A stretch of DNA of 64,000 nt, taken from Pedobacter sp. N36a. Lineage in GTDB: Bacteria; Bacteroidota; Bacteroidia; Sphingobacteriales; Sphingobacteriaceae. The notes beneath the pieces are model-generated. The model ran no database searches. It was given only the letters and a program-made list of their open reading frames with translations, and was not told the DNA's origin. Positions within the stretch are counted from its first letter, which is position 1. Each line of letters begins with the position of its first letter. This document shows positions 1 through 8,921 of this stretch, in pieces. The stretch spans positions 186,001-250,000 of the forward strand of contig NZ_JACSZW010000007.1 in the NCBI RefSeq assembly GCF_014472395.1, in the 5' to 3' direction. The position numbers and the translations under genes were made by a program.

Positions 1-291
1 CGTCACATAATCATCTTCATCAAAGCCAGGTAAGGCATGCTGTTCTGCACGGGCAAAACACGTTAAGCGGTATACCAGAATTCGTTCTGTATCCACAATA
101 TGCCCTGCCATCTCCTTAATAGTCCATTTTCCTGGCGCATAAGCATAGTCTGCTTTTTCTGTCAGGGTATTTAAGAACTCAGGAAAATCAGTCCCTTGTT
201 TTTCTAAGAGAGCCAGGATATCATCCCCCGAAATTTTGCTGATGTAGGTCTCCGCCCAGGCGGGATACTCATGTGTTTGAGGTCGGTTCAT
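1..291 (-). CDS. DinB-like family protein, C-terminus cut by window edge
   Basis: Reverse-strand frame open from an ATG at 291 to the left edge, 97 codons visible. The protein begins MNRPQTHEYPAWAETYIS and contains KEMAGHIVDTERILVYRL, the N-terminal helix and metal-ligand His pattern of DinB/YfiT four-helix-bundle proteins. Family members are usually about 160-180 residues, so roughly half is missing. Members can be metal-dependent thiol transferases or of unknown function; the substrate cannot be read here. The ATG lies inside the end of the upstream histidine kinase gene (23-base overlap), which suggests a shared transcript and translational coupling. Identity at family level is fairly sure; function is not. 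Confidence 0.72.
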   Translation of the reverse strand, partial: MNRPQTHEYPAWAETYISKISGDDILALLEKQGTDFPEFLNTLTEKADYAYAPGKWTIKEMAGHIVDTERILVYRLTCFARAEQHALPGFDEDDYVT

Positions 292-1486
292 AAGTTATGC
301 TGCTTTTTAAAATGATGCGGAAAGTGGTTCCTTTTTCCAGTTCAGACTCTTTTACAAAAATCTGCCCGTTATGGTAATTCTCGATAATCCTTTTGGTCAG
401 TGACAAGCCGAGTCCCCATCCACGTTTACGAGTGGTGTAACCAGGTTGGAAAACGGCGTCGAATTTGGATCTTGCGATCCCTCTTCCGGTATCCGTGACA
501 TCGATAAATACCTCTTCTTTGGTTAAGTTCTCAATGATGTCGATCGTGATCGTACCTTCATTCTCGATAGCATTTGCTGCGTTTTTCAATAAGTTTTCGG
601 TCACCCAATCAAATAGAGGTACGTTCAGCAAGGCACGAACCTGTTCATCACCGGTAATCTTAAAAATGATCTTATCTGAAGTCCGGAGTTTAAAGTATTC
701 TACAAAGTTATGGATGACAGTATACACAACATGGTCTTCCACGATCGGTTTAGAGCCGATCTTAGAGAATCGATCGGTGATGACCTCCAGTCTTTTGATG
801 TCATTTTCCATCTCGGCAATCAATGGGTCGTCTTCCGCATTGAACCGGGATTTCATCAACTCTACCCAGGCCATCAGTGAAGAAATCGGTGTGCCGAGCT
901 GGTGTGCTGTTTCCTTCGCCATACCCACCCAAACCTGATCCTGTTCTGCTTTTCTCGCCGAACTGAAGGCCACATAGGCAGTGAGTAGGAACAATCCGAT
1001 CACGGCGAGCTGGATATATGGGAAATAACGCAGCTGCGTTAAAGTGGCGGAATCTTTGTAATAAACGTACCAGCGTGTGTCGTCAAGCCCTATAATAGGG
1101 GTTGGGGGGTGCTGCTTTTTCATCACATTCAGCTCCCGGAGGAAATAGGCGGGATCATAAGTCAGCCCGTCTTTCTTTTGTAAATCATAATTGGTTTTCG
1201 TAGAATCCAGTCCCTGATAAGAAAGAATTGTCCCTTCGTTATTGATGATCATGATGGGCAATTTAGTATTCGTTCTGATGACGTCAACCAGATCTGTGGT
1301 GTTTTCATCGTCATACATGGCCAGTGATTTTTCGGTCACTTTGACGAAGAGTTGAAATTGCATTCTTTCCTCACGTTCCATCTTTTTTACGAAGAAATCG
1401 CTGTACAATACAGAGGCAGTACCAATCACGATGGCAAAAAATAGTAAGAAGAATTTCCAGCGGCGCTTTTTTTCGTATGGATTCAT
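269..1486 (-). CDS. Membrane sensor histidine kinase (orphan)
   Basis: 405 residues. Transmembrane helix about 11-31, periplasmic sensor region about 32-155 with no recognised domain, second helix about 156-176, then the kinase core. The H-box reads KETAHQLGTPISSLMAW, the His-Gln-Leu-Gly form common in Bacteroidota rather than HELRTP. The N-box (ENLLKNAANAIE), G1 box (DTGRGI) and G2 region (GWGLGLSL) are present, so it should bind ATP and autophosphorylate. No response regulator gene is adjacent. It is divergent from gltX, with a -7 element of its own 48 bases before the start, and it overlaps the DinB-like gene at its 3' end. The signal sensed is unknown. Confidence 0.9.
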   Translation of the reverse strand: MNPYEKKRRWKFFLLFFAIVIGTASVLYSDFFVKKMEREERMQFQLFVKVTEKSLAMYDDENTTDLVDVIRTNTKLPIMIINNEGTILSYQGLDSTKTNYDLQKKDGLTYDPAYFLRELNVMKKQHPPTPIIGLDDTRWYVYYKDSATLTQLRYFPYIQLAVIGLFLLTAYVAFSSARKAEQDQVWVGMAKETAHQLGTPISSLMAWVELMKSRFNAEDDPLIAEMENDIKRLEVITDRFSKIGSKPIVEDHVVYTVIHNFVEYFKLRTSDKIIFKITGDEQVRALLNVPLFDWVTENLLKNAANAIENEGTITIDIIENLTKEEVFIDVTDTGRGIARSKFDAVFQPGYTTRKRGWGLGLSLTKRIIENYHNGQIFVKESELEKGTTFRIILKSSITYEPTSNT

Positions 1487-1533
1487 AGGTTATCCGGGCA
1501 AATTACAAAATACCATTCAAAAATAGCGGAATA

Positions 1534-1541
1534 CAAAGGTA
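1534..1541 (-). promoter_or_regulatory. Bacteroidota -7 element for the orphan sensor kinase
   Basis: On the minus strand this reads TACCTTTG, a full match to the Bacteroidota TAnnTTTG motif. It sits about 48 bases before the kinase ATG in the 86-base interval shared with gltX. No convincing TTG -33 element was picked out. Confidence 0.55.
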
Positions 1542-1556
1542 ACGCAGTAAAAAATA

Positions 1557-1564
1557 TATCTTTG
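1557..1564 (+). promoter_or_regulatory. -7 element directly before gltX
   Basis: Reads TATCTTTG, a full TAnnTTTG match ending 8 bases before the first gltX ATG. A start site a few bases downstream would leave almost no leader. Confidence 0.6.
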
Positions 1565-1572
1565 TAATTCGT

Positions 1573-3084
1573 ATGATGGAAAAGAAAGTAAGAGTAAGAT
1601 TTGCCCCTAGCCCAACAGGCGGGTTGCATTTGGGTGGTGTACGCACCGCTTTGTTTAATTATTTGTTCGCTAAGCAACATAACGGAACCTTTATCCTTAG
1701 GGTAGAAGATACCGATCAGACCCGTTTTGTGGAAGGTGCAGAAGCTTATATCGCTTCCTGCCTGGAATGGTGCGGCATGAAACCGGATGAAAGTCCAGAA
1801 TTGGGGGGGCCATTTGCCCCATATCGCCAAAGCGAGCGTAAATCTACTTACAAACAATATGCAGATCAGCTGATTGCCGATGGTTTTGCTTACTACGCTT
1901 TCGATACCCCGGAAGAACTGGATGCTAAACGTAAGGAAATACCTAATTTTACGTATGGTCTATCTACTCGTGGCGACATGAGGAACTCTTTAACTTTAGC
2001 GGATGCTGAAGTTGAAGCCCTTTTAGCTGCAAATACACCACATGTGGTCCGCATAAAAATCCCTGCTGATGAAACCGTTTCTTTTACTGATTTAATCAGA
2101 GGTCATGTGAGTTTTGATACGAATCTGGTAGATGATAAGGTATTATTGAAGGCTGACGGCATGCCAACCTATCATTTGGCAGTAGTTGCAGACGATAAAG
2201 CGATGGAAATCAGTCATATTTTTAGAGGTGAAGAATGGTTGCCATCTGCACCAATTCATGTGCTCCTTTGGAGATACCTGGGTTGGGACGATGAAATGCC
2301 GCAATGGGTACATTTACCATTAATTCTTAAACCTGATGGCAATGGAAAGTTGAGTAAACGTGATGGAGATCGCTTAGGCTTCCCTGTTTACGCACAAAAC
2401 TGGACAGATCCTAAAACCGGCGACCTAACTAAGGGATTCAAAGAACTGGGCTTTATGCCAGAAGCTTTTGTGAATCTTTTGGCCATGTTAGGCTGGAATG
2501 ATGGTACGGAAAACGAAATTTTTTCTATGGCGGAGCTGATTGAAAAGTTCTCTATTGAACGCATCAGTAAAGCAGGGGCAAAATTCGACTATGAAAAAGC
2601 GAAGTGGTATAATCACGAGTGGATCAAAAATAGTGCTGCTGCGGTAATCTTGCCAACGGTTAAACAGGCATTTGCTGCGGAGGGAATCGAAATCAATGAT
2701 GAGACCTATTTAGCAACAGTAATTGACCTGATTAAAGATCGCTGTCACCTGTTAACAGATTTTGTTCCTCAAAGTGCTTACTTTTTTGTGGCCCCAGTAG
2801 AATTTGATCTTCCAGCAGTACAGCCAAAATGGTCTGCAGAGAAAGCGGCGTTTTTTAATGCTTATGCAGCAGTCATCACTGATGGACTAACAGCCTCAGA
2901 ATTAGAAGAAAAGTTCAAAGAACTGGCTGCAGTGCATAGTTTTAAACCTGGTGAATTGATGCTACCTTTCCGCATTATGTTGGTAGGCGGAAAATTCGGT
3001 CCGGGTGTATTTGACATCGCTATAGCTCTAGGCGCGACAGAAACTATCCAAAGAATACAACTTGCTTTAACTGCATTTGCATAA
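1573..3084 (+). CDS. gltX: Glutamyl-tRNA synthetase
   Basis: Cytoplasmic class Ib aminoacyl-tRNA synthetase that charges tRNA-Glu. 503 residues, normal for bacterial GluRS. The HIGH-type signature is at about 12-22 (PSPTGGLHLGG) and the KMSKS-type signature is KLSKR at 259-263 followed by DGD. The presence of glnS in the same window implies that Gln-tRNA is charged directly, so this GluRS is probably discriminating. Two consecutive ATGs (1573 and 1576) are possible starts; the first is used here. A -7 promoter element lies 8 bases upstream, so the transcript may be nearly leaderless. Confidence 0.97.
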   Translation: MMEKKVRVRFAPSPTGGLHLGGVRTALFNYLFAKQHNGTFILRVEDTDQTRFVEGAEAYIASCLEWCGMKPDESPELGGPFAPYRQSERKSTYKQYADQLIADGFAYYAFDTPEELDAKRKEIPNFTYGLSTRGDMRNSLTLADAEVEALLAANTPHVVRIKIPADETVSFTDLIRGHVSFDTNLVDDKVLLKADGMPTYHLAVVADDKAMEISHIFRGEEWLPSAPIHVLLWRYLGWDDEMPQWVHLPLILKPDGNGKLSKRDGDRLGFPVYAQNWTDPKTGDLTKGFKELGFMPEAFVNLLAMLGWNDGTENEIFSMAELIEKFSIERISKAGAKFDYEKAKWYNHEWIKNSAAAVILPTVKQAFAAEGIEINDETYLATVIDLIKDRCHLLTDFVPQSAYFFVAPVEFDLPAVQPKWSAEKAAFFNAYAAVITDGLTASELEEKFKELAAVHSFKPGELMLPFRIMLVGGKFGPGVFDIAIALGATETIQRIQLALTAFA

Positions 3085-3096
3085 AAATAAACTTTT

Positions 3097-3148
3097 CGTT
3101 TAAATTGGTATAACAATTGTCGCAGGTTCTTGTAAACCAATTTAAACG
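3097..3148. repeat. Perfect 13-bp inverted repeat with 26-base spacer after gltX
   Basis: The left arm CGTTTAAATTGGT (3097-3109) is the exact reverse complement of the right arm ACCAATTTAAACG (3136-3148). It lies between the gltX stop (3084) and the peptidase start (3157), with the right arm ending 8 bases before the ATG. It could be a hairpin covering the next gene's start, or a dyad operator. It lacks the GC-rich stem and U-tract of a standard terminator. Confidence 0.75.
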
Positions 3149-3156
3149 GAATTTAT

Positions 3157-3993
3157 ATGCAATGGTTCGGTAAAGGAAGTGGGAATATTGAAGACAGGCG
3201 AGGAATGAGCGGTGGCGCCATAGGAGGTGGTATAGGAATCATAGTCGTGATCCTCGGATTGTTCTTCGGACAAGATCTAACAGGCCTAGTGAGTCAGTTG
3301 CCAATCGGAGAAACGACTCAGGGAACACCCAAAACAGGGGATCCAACAGATCGAGAAGGAAAATTTGTAGATGGAGTGCTCGCCTCCACAAATCAGGTAT
3401 GGGAACAGCAATTCCAGGAAATGGGAAAAGTCTATGAGCAACCGAAATTAGTCTTATTTACAAATAATGTACAGTCTGCTTGCGGAAGTGCCAGTGCCGC
3501 AGTAGGGCCGTTTTACTGCCCCGGCGATCATAAAGTATACATCGATCTGAGTTTCTATCAGGAATTACAAAACCGTTTCGGTGCCGGAGGCGATTTTGCC
3601 CAGGCCTACGTGATTGCCCATGAAGTAGGGCACCATGTTCAGAACCTATTGGGTATTTCAGAAAGAGTACAGCGCGCAAGAGCAACGCTCAGCGAAAAAG
3701 AATACAACAGACTTTCCGTAAAATTGGAGTTACAGGCAGATTTCTTCGCCGGTTTATGGGCCAATCATGCTCAAAATTTAAAAGATTTTAAATTAGAGGA
3801 GGGCGATCTTGAAGAAGCCATTACGGCTGCAAATGCAATAGGAGACGATAAATTGCAGAAACAGGCTCAAGGAGAGGTCGTACCCGATGCCTTTACCCAT
3901 GGTACTTCAGCCCAAAGAATGTATTGGTTTAAAAAGGGTTTTGATACCGGCGATTTCCGTCAAGGTGATACTTTTAATTCCACTCCACTCTAA
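3157..3993 (+). CDS. Neutral zinc metallopeptidase, membrane anchored (YpfJ family)
   Basis: 278 residues. The N-terminus MQWFGKGSGNIEDRRG is followed by one Gly/Ile-rich transmembrane helix at about 20-42, the layout of the YpfJ / putative neutral zinc metallopeptidase family. The catalytic motif HEVGHH is at 155-160 (zinc ligands H155 and H159). A downstream LELQADFFAGLW segment carries the conserved QAD region that supplies the third ligand. Four or more family-conserved segments are intact, so the gene looks functional. The physiological substrate of the family is not established. It stands alone between two inverted repeats (3097-3148 and 4000-4053). Confidence 0.9.
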   Translation: MQWFGKGSGNIEDRRGMSGGAIGGGIGIIVVILGLFFGQDLTGLVSQLPIGETTQGTPKTGDPTDREGKFVDGVLASTNQVWEQQFQEMGKVYEQPKLVLFTNNVQSACGSASAAVGPFYCPGDHKVYIDLSFYQELQNRFGAGGDFAQAYVIAHEVGHHVQNLLGISERVQRARATLSEKEYNRLSVKLELQADFFAGLWANHAQNLKDFKLEEGDLEEAITAANAIGDDKLQKQAQGEVVPDAFTHGTSAQRMYWFKKGFDTGDFRQGDTFNSTPL

Positions 3994-3999
3994 GAATCT

Positions 4000-4053
4000 T
4001 GTAAGTTTGAAGAATAAAACATGTCTAAACATGTTTTATTCTTCAAACTTACA
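4000..4053. terminator. 25-bp perfect hairpin with a 4-base loop
   Basis: Bases 4000-4024 are the exact reverse complement of 4029-4053, with loop CTAA at 4025-4028. The stem is AT-rich and begins 7 bases after the peptidase stop codon. The position fits a factor-independent terminator or transcript-stabilising hairpin closing the peptidase gene and insulating the two-component cluster downstream. There is no long T-tract, so 'terminator' is an inference. The length and perfection are unusual compared with other hairpins in the window. Confidence 0.65.
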
Positions 4054-4125
4054 TAAATTAGCAAAAGACTATTTGCACAATTATGCATTGGCAGCTGATG
4101 ATTCAGTCGCCCTATTTATTTAAGA

Positions 4126-5250
4126 ATGATACTAATTGTAGATGATACCCCCGAGAACCTGATCTCATTAAAAAAGGTTCTGGAGAAACATAATTTTGAA
4201 GTAGATACCGCATCATCAGGAGAAGAGGCCTTAAAAAAAGTTCTTAAAAACGAATACGTCCTGATTATCCTTGATGTACAAATGCCTGGAATGGATGGTT
4301 TCGAGGTTGCTGAGGCCATTTCTGGTTATAGTAAGGCAAAAGAGACTGCGATTATTTTCCTTTCTGCAGCAAATACGGAAACAAAGTTTATTACCAAAGG
4401 ATATTCTTCCGGTGGATTGGACTATATCACTAAACCCGTAGATATGGACATTCTGCTGTTAAAAGTGAAAACCTTTTACCGCATTTATGAGCAAAGCAGA
4501 AAGCTGATCGAAATTCAAAAAGCTTTACTGGACGAGATTGAGTTCAGAAAACAAGCCGAGCGTAAAAAAGATGAATTCATTAGTATTGCGAGTCATGAGT
4601 TAAAAACCCCGCTTACCAGTGTTAAAGGATATGTTCAATTGCTCGAAAGGAGTATTGATAAAGGGGATGTTCCTACTTTAAAAAAGCATTTGGCGAAAGC
4701 TCAGGTGCAATTGGAAAAGTTAAATGAACTCATTACGGATCTGCTTGATATTTCTAAAATCGAAAGTGGTAAACTAAAGTTCAACAAACAGCCGTTTGTT
4801 TTAGATGATTTGCTCGACAGTGTGATCGAGATTATTCACCAATCTAATCCGGAATTTAAACTGCTAAAAACAGGTACGGTAAGCAGGGAAATCTGTGGAG
4901 ATGAAATGCGTATTGAACAGGTGATCATTAACTTTTTAACCAATGCTATAAAATATTCGCCGGGAACCTCAGAAGTACACATCAATGTCGAAGATCGTGG
5001 AGAAAGTGTATATGTAGGGGTCAGAGATTTTGGAATTGGCATTGATGAGGAACTGCAGAAGAACGTATTTGAAAAGTTTTATCGGGTAGAAGAAACCGCC
5101 ATTCATTTCCAGGGACTAGGTATTGGCCTTTACATTTCTGCCGAAATTATCACAAGACATGGTGGTGAGGTAGGCGTGAAAAGTATCCCTGGTGAAGGGT
5201 CAGAATTTTATTTTAATATTCCATTTAATGCTATATCCGAAAAGGATTAA
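4126..5250 (+). CDS. Response-regulator / histidine kinase fusion (REC-HisKA-HATPase)
   Basis: 374 residues with no membrane segment, so cytoplasmic. REC domain about 1-120 with acidic residues VDDTP near the N-terminus, phospho-acceptor D50 (ILDVQMPGMDG) and the KP motif (ITKPVD). A short linker is followed by HisKA with H157 (SIASHELKTPL) and the ATPase core with N-box (NFLTNAIKYS), DFGIGI and GLGIGLYIS. A receiver preceding the kinase usually means the kinase is switched by phosphorylation from another protein. It is the first gene of the cluster reaching to 11068 and ends 14 bases before the next kinase, so the two are very likely cotranscribed. Confidence 0.93.
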   Translation: MILIVDDTPENLISLKKVLEKHNFEVDTASSGEEALKKVLKNEYVLIILDVQMPGMDGFEVAEAISGYSKAKETAIIFLSAANTETKFITKGYSSGGLDYITKPVDMDILLLKVKTFYRIYEQSRKLIEIQKALLDEIEFRKQAERKKDEFISIASHELKTPLTSVKGYVQLLERSIDKGDVPTLKKHLAKAQVQLEKLNELITDLLDISKIESGKLKFNKQPFVLDDLLDSVIEIIHQSNPEFKLLKTGTVSREICGDEMRIEQVIINFLTNAIKYSPGTSEVHINVEDRGESVYVGVRDFGIGIDEELQKNVFEKFYRVEETAIHFQGLGIGLYISAEIITRHGGEVGVKSIPGEGSEFYFNIPFNAISEKD

Positions 5251-5264
5251 AAAGAAAATTAATT

Positions 5265-8200
5265 ATGCTGAAAAATAAGCAACGATCTTTAAGAGGAAAA
5301 CTCCGTGTTGGATTAGGGCTATCATTATTGATACTGTTTATCAGTTCTATGGCCTCTTATCAAAGTATTACCAGTCTGATTCGTAGTGCGGATATGGTGC
5401 ACCATAGTAATGAAGTGATTACCGGACTGGAAGAGATTATTTCTACCCTCAAAGATGCGGAGACCGGACAACGGGGATACTTATTGACGGGTGAAACGGT
5501 ATTTTTAGATCCCTATAATGGAGCGAAACAACGCGCTACGGCCTTACTTGAAAGTATAAAATACTTAACCAGAGATAATTCCTTGCAGCAAAAACAAGTG
5601 GCTAAACTAGAGGAGATCATTACTGGAAGGCTGGGTATACTTGAAAAAACCATTTCTATCAAGGAAAGAGGAGGGAGTGTGAGTGTTTCTGAACTCCTTA
5701 ATGGGAAGAAATATATGGATAGCGCCCGTGCGGTGATTTCCAGTATGGAAAAGGAAGAAAAGCGATTGCTGGAAGATCGTACGGCGAGCATGAATAACCT
5801 GTCTAAATATACACCAATGCTCATCGTATTGGCTGCCTTGTTAGCCATTATAATCACCATCTTCTTTTACCGTAAAGTGATCTTTGACTTTAATGAGCGA
5901 TTGAAGCTGGAAGAAGAGTTAAAGAAGAAAAATGAGGATATTGACCGTAGGATAGAAGAGGTTCGTCATGTTGCTGGACAAATTTCCAATGGTGATTATG
6001 ACGTTAGAGCAGATGAAGAAGGTAAAGACGGACTGGGAGGGGTAGCGCTATCGCTCAATGCCATGGCCGAATCTCTAAAATATTCTTTCTCCCTCCTGGC
6101 AGATAAGGAATGGCTGCAATCTGGGATTGCCAGTCTGAACGATCAGATGGTGGGCGAAAAAAGTGTTCCTGAACTTGCAAATGATGTCCTGGAATGTACA
6201 GTTGCCCACACCAATAGCCACGTGGCTGCTTTCTATTTATTGGAAGAGGATAGTCACCTGGAGTTGATTGCAGGCTATGCGCTGCTGGAAAGAGAGCGAC
6301 AGCAATCTTTAAGATTGGGTGAAGGTCTTGCCGGGCAAGCCTGGAAATCTGCTAAACAGATTTTAATCAATGACATTCCTGATGAAGAATTAACCATCAG
6401 CTATGCTGCCGGCAATACTAAGCCGCGTAATGTAGTTGCGGTTCCTGTTTTCCGTCATGACGAATTGGTGGGCGTATTGGAATTGGGTTCTTTAAATACG
6501 TATAGCCCATTACAATTGGAGTTCATCAAAGCGATTTCTACCAATATAGGCATCGCCATTCATGTGTCTCAAAACCGCAAAAAACTTCAGGAATTTTTGG
6601 AAGAAACGCAGGCACAGGCAGAAGAACTCCAAGCACAGCATAGCGAACTGGAGGGCTTAAATGCTGAATTGGAAGCACAGACTCAGAAAATACAAACCTC
6701 AGAGGAGGAGCTGCGGGTGCAGCAGGAAGAGCTTTTACAAAGCAATCAGGAATTAGAAGAACGTACCAGTTTACTGGAAGAAAAAAATCAACTGATTCAG
6801 GAACGGAATCTGGACATCCAGCAAAAAGCAGAACAGCTGGAGCAAAGCACAAAATATAAATCGGAATTCCTGGCCAATATGTCTCATGAATTGAGGACAC
6901 CATTGAATTCTATCCTGCTGCTTTCTAAGCTGATGTCTGATAATAAGGACCTGGACGAAGAGTATATTGAGTATGCGGAGGTGATCCAAAGCTCCGGACA
7001 AGGGCTATTAGCATTGATTGATGAAATCCTCGACCTCTCTAAAATTGAGGCTGGAAAGATGAAACTGGAATTTGCTGAGGTGCCAATGACTGAAGTCGCG
7101 GCTGATATGCGCGCTTTATTCTCGCCTTTGGCTTCCGATAAAAAATTGGAGCTGGAATTGGAGCTGGAACCAGATTTACCATTGGTAGAAACAGACAAAA
7201 TGCGACTGGAACAAGTGCTGAAAAACCTGCTTTCCAATGCGATTAAGTTTACCAGCAAAGGAAAAGTCAGCATGAACATCAAAAAAGAGGCAAATGGTAA
7301 GTTCCTGCTATTTAGGGTAAAGGATACTGGAATCGGAATTCCTGCCAATAAACAGGCCATGATCTTTGAAGCTTTCCAACAGGCCGATGGCTCTACGCGA
7401 CGCAATTTTGGAGGTACAGGGCTTGGACTTTCAATTAGTCGAGAGTTGGCGAAATTGCTGGGTGGCGAAATACAGTTGAGCAGTCAGGAGCAAGTGGGCA
7501 GTGAGTTTACCCTGAAGTTACCAATTAAACAAGCGGATGCCTTAGTTTCTGGTTTCGGTGAGACGGATGCGGTAGCGATTGTAAAGCCAATATTCTCTGA
7601 ATCATTCGTAGAAGCACCTATAGCACGTTTTACAGTGCAAAACATTCCTCAGGAGATTGCCGACGACAGGGATGATATCCAGCCTGGTGATAAGGTGATC
7701 CTGATCGTTGAGGATGATACTAATTTTGCAAAAACACTGCTGCAGTTTACCAGAAAGCGTGGTTATAAAGGAATTGTAGCAGTAAGAGGCGATGTAGGTA
7801 TCGAACTGGCCAATCTATATAAACCACTGGCGATTTTACTGGATATTCAACTTCCGGTAAAAGATGGCTGGCAGGTAATGGAAGAGCTAAAATCTAACCC
7901 CGAAACCAGACCGATTCCTGTACATATCATGTCTTCTCTGGAAGTGAAAAAGGAAAGTCTGCTGAAAGGGGCTGTTGACTTTATCAATAAACCGGTAGCA
8001 CTGGAACAGATCAAGAATATTTTCCAGAAACTCGAAGATGCTTTTAGCCGCTCTCCGAAAAAAGTACTGATTGTCGAGGAAAATAAACAGCATGCCGAAG
8101 CATTGAGCTTCTTCCTCAGCAATTATAACATCCAAACAGAAGTAGTCAATAACGTAGGTGAAAGTATTGGCGCATTACATAAAAATGAGGTCGATTGTGT

Positions 8201-8879
8201 GATTCTGGACATGGGGATCCCGGATAAGAATGCCTATGAGACCTTGGAAACTATAAAAAAGAGCGAAGGATTGGAGAATTTGCCGATCATCATTTTTACA
8301 GGTAAAAACCTGTCGAAAGGAGAGGAAATAAGGATCAAGCAATACGCCGATTCTATCGTTGTAAAAACCGCACATTCTTATCAGAGAATCCTAGATGAAG
8401 CCGGTTTGTTCCTTCACCTGGTGGAAGAAAAAGAAACAGAAGGTAAGCATAATCATAAAAAACAGGCTACTGAGCAACTTGGCGGTCTATATGAAGTCCT
8501 CAACAATAAAACGGTTTTAATTGCCGATGATGATGTGAGGAATATTTTCTCACTCACCAAAGCATTAGAGCAGCATAAGATGAATGTTTTGGCGGCTACG
8601 GATGGAAAGGAAGCCCTGCAGCTGCTTAAGGACAATCCAACAGTAGACATTGTACTTATGGACATGATGATGCCGGAGATGGACGGATATGAAAGTACCA
8701 GGGAGATTAGAAAGATTCCTGCCTTCAAACAATTGCCAGTCCTGGCTGTTACTGCGAAAGCAATGATGGGCGACCGGGAAAAGTGTATTGCAGCGGGTGC
8801 TTCTGACTATATTTCTAAACCGGTAGACATCGATCAGCTCATCTCCTTGCTCAGGGTATGGCTTTATGATAAAGCGTAA
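5265..8879 (+). CDS. Hybrid histidine kinase: CHASE3-HAMP-GAF-coiled coil-HisKA-HATPase-three receivers
   Basis: 1204 residues. Transmembrane helix about 14-32, periplasmic CHASE3-type segment (DAETGQRGYLLTGE is the family hallmark), second helix about 184-204, a HAMP-like region, GAF about 290-435, and a long Glu/Gln-rich coiled coil about 444-537. HisKA H541 is in NMSHELRTPL, followed by HATPase (NLLSNAIKF, DTGIGIP, GTGLGLSIS). Receiver 1 has D860, receiver 2 D982 and receiver 3 D1133 (MDMMMPEMDG). Receiver 2 is degenerate: its acidic pair reads EE and its Lys is followed by Thr instead of Pro. The protein is the obvious hub of the cluster and probably passes phosphate to the single receivers at 8922 and 10700. 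The signal is unknown. Confidence 0.93.
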   Translation: MLKNKQRSLRGKLRVGLGLSLLILFISSMASYQSITSLIRSADMVHHSNEVITGLEEIISTLKDAETGQRGYLLTGETVFLDPYNGAKQRATALLESIKYLTRDNSLQQKQVAKLEEIITGRLGILEKTISIKERGGSVSVSELLNGKKYMDSARAVISSMEKEEKRLLEDRTASMNNLSKYTPMLIVLAALLAIIITIFFYRKVIFDFNERLKLEEELKKKNEDIDRRIEEVRHVAGQISNGDYDVRADEEGKDGLGGVALSLNAMAESLKYSFSLLADKEWLQSGIASLNDQMVGEKSVPELANDVLECTVAHTNSHVAAFYLLEEDSHLELIAGYALLERERQQSLRLGEGLAGQAWKSAKQILINDIPDEELTISYAAGNTKPRNVVAVPVFRHDELVGVLELGSLNTYSPLQLEFIKAISTNIGIAIHVSQNRKKLQEFLEETQAQAEELQAQHSELEGLNAELEAQTQKIQTSEEELRVQQEELLQSNQELEERTSLLEEKNQLIQERNLDIQQKAEQLEQSTKYKSEFLANMSHELRTPLNSILLLSKLMSDNKDLDEEYIEYAEVIQSSGQGLLALIDEILDLSKIEAGKMKLEFAEVPMTEVAADMRALFSPLASDKKLELELELEPDLPLVETDKMRLEQVLKNLLSNAIKFTSKGKVSMNIKKEANGKFLLFRVKDTGIGIPANKQAMIFEAFQQADGSTRRNFGGTGLGLSISRELAKLLGGEIQLSSQEQVGSEFTLKLPIKQADALVSGFGETDAVAIVKPIFSESFVEAPIARFTVQNIPQEIADDRDDIQPGDKVILIVEDDTNFAKTLLQFTRKRGYKGIVAVRGDVGIELANLYKPLAILLDIQLPVKDGWQVMEELKSNPETRPIPVHIMSSLEVKKESLLKGAVDFINKPVALEQIKNIFQKLEDAFSRSPKKVLIVEENKQHAEALSFFLSNYNIQTEVVNNVGESIGALHKNEVDCVILDMGIPDKNAYETLETIKKSEGLENLPIIIFTGKNLSKGEEIRIKQYADSIVVKTAHSYQRILDEAGLFLHLVEEKETEGKHNHKKQATEQLGGLYEVLNNKTVLIADDDVRNIFSLTKALEQHKMNVLAATDGKEALQLLKDNPTVDIVLMDMMMPEMDGYESTREIRKIPAFKQLPVLAVTAKAMMGDREKCIAAGASDYISKPVDIDQLISLLRVWLYDKA

Positions 8880-8921
8880 ATTGAAAAAGGTTTAAATGTA
8901 ATGCTCAATTGTTTTTGATAT

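Noticed and set aside
1483..1857. 124-codon minus-strand ORF over the gltX start
   Set aside because: Antisense to the conserved gltX N-terminus, with no recognisable protein features.
3887..4123. 78-codon plus-strand ORF spanning the peptidase end and the 25-bp hairpin
   Set aside because: Starts in another frame of the peptidase gene and runs through the hairpin; no conserved features.
6884..7405. 173-codon minus-strand ORF inside the hybrid kinase gene
   Set aside because: Antisense to the conserved HisKA/HATPase region; Ser/Leu-rich composition is typical of a shadow frame.
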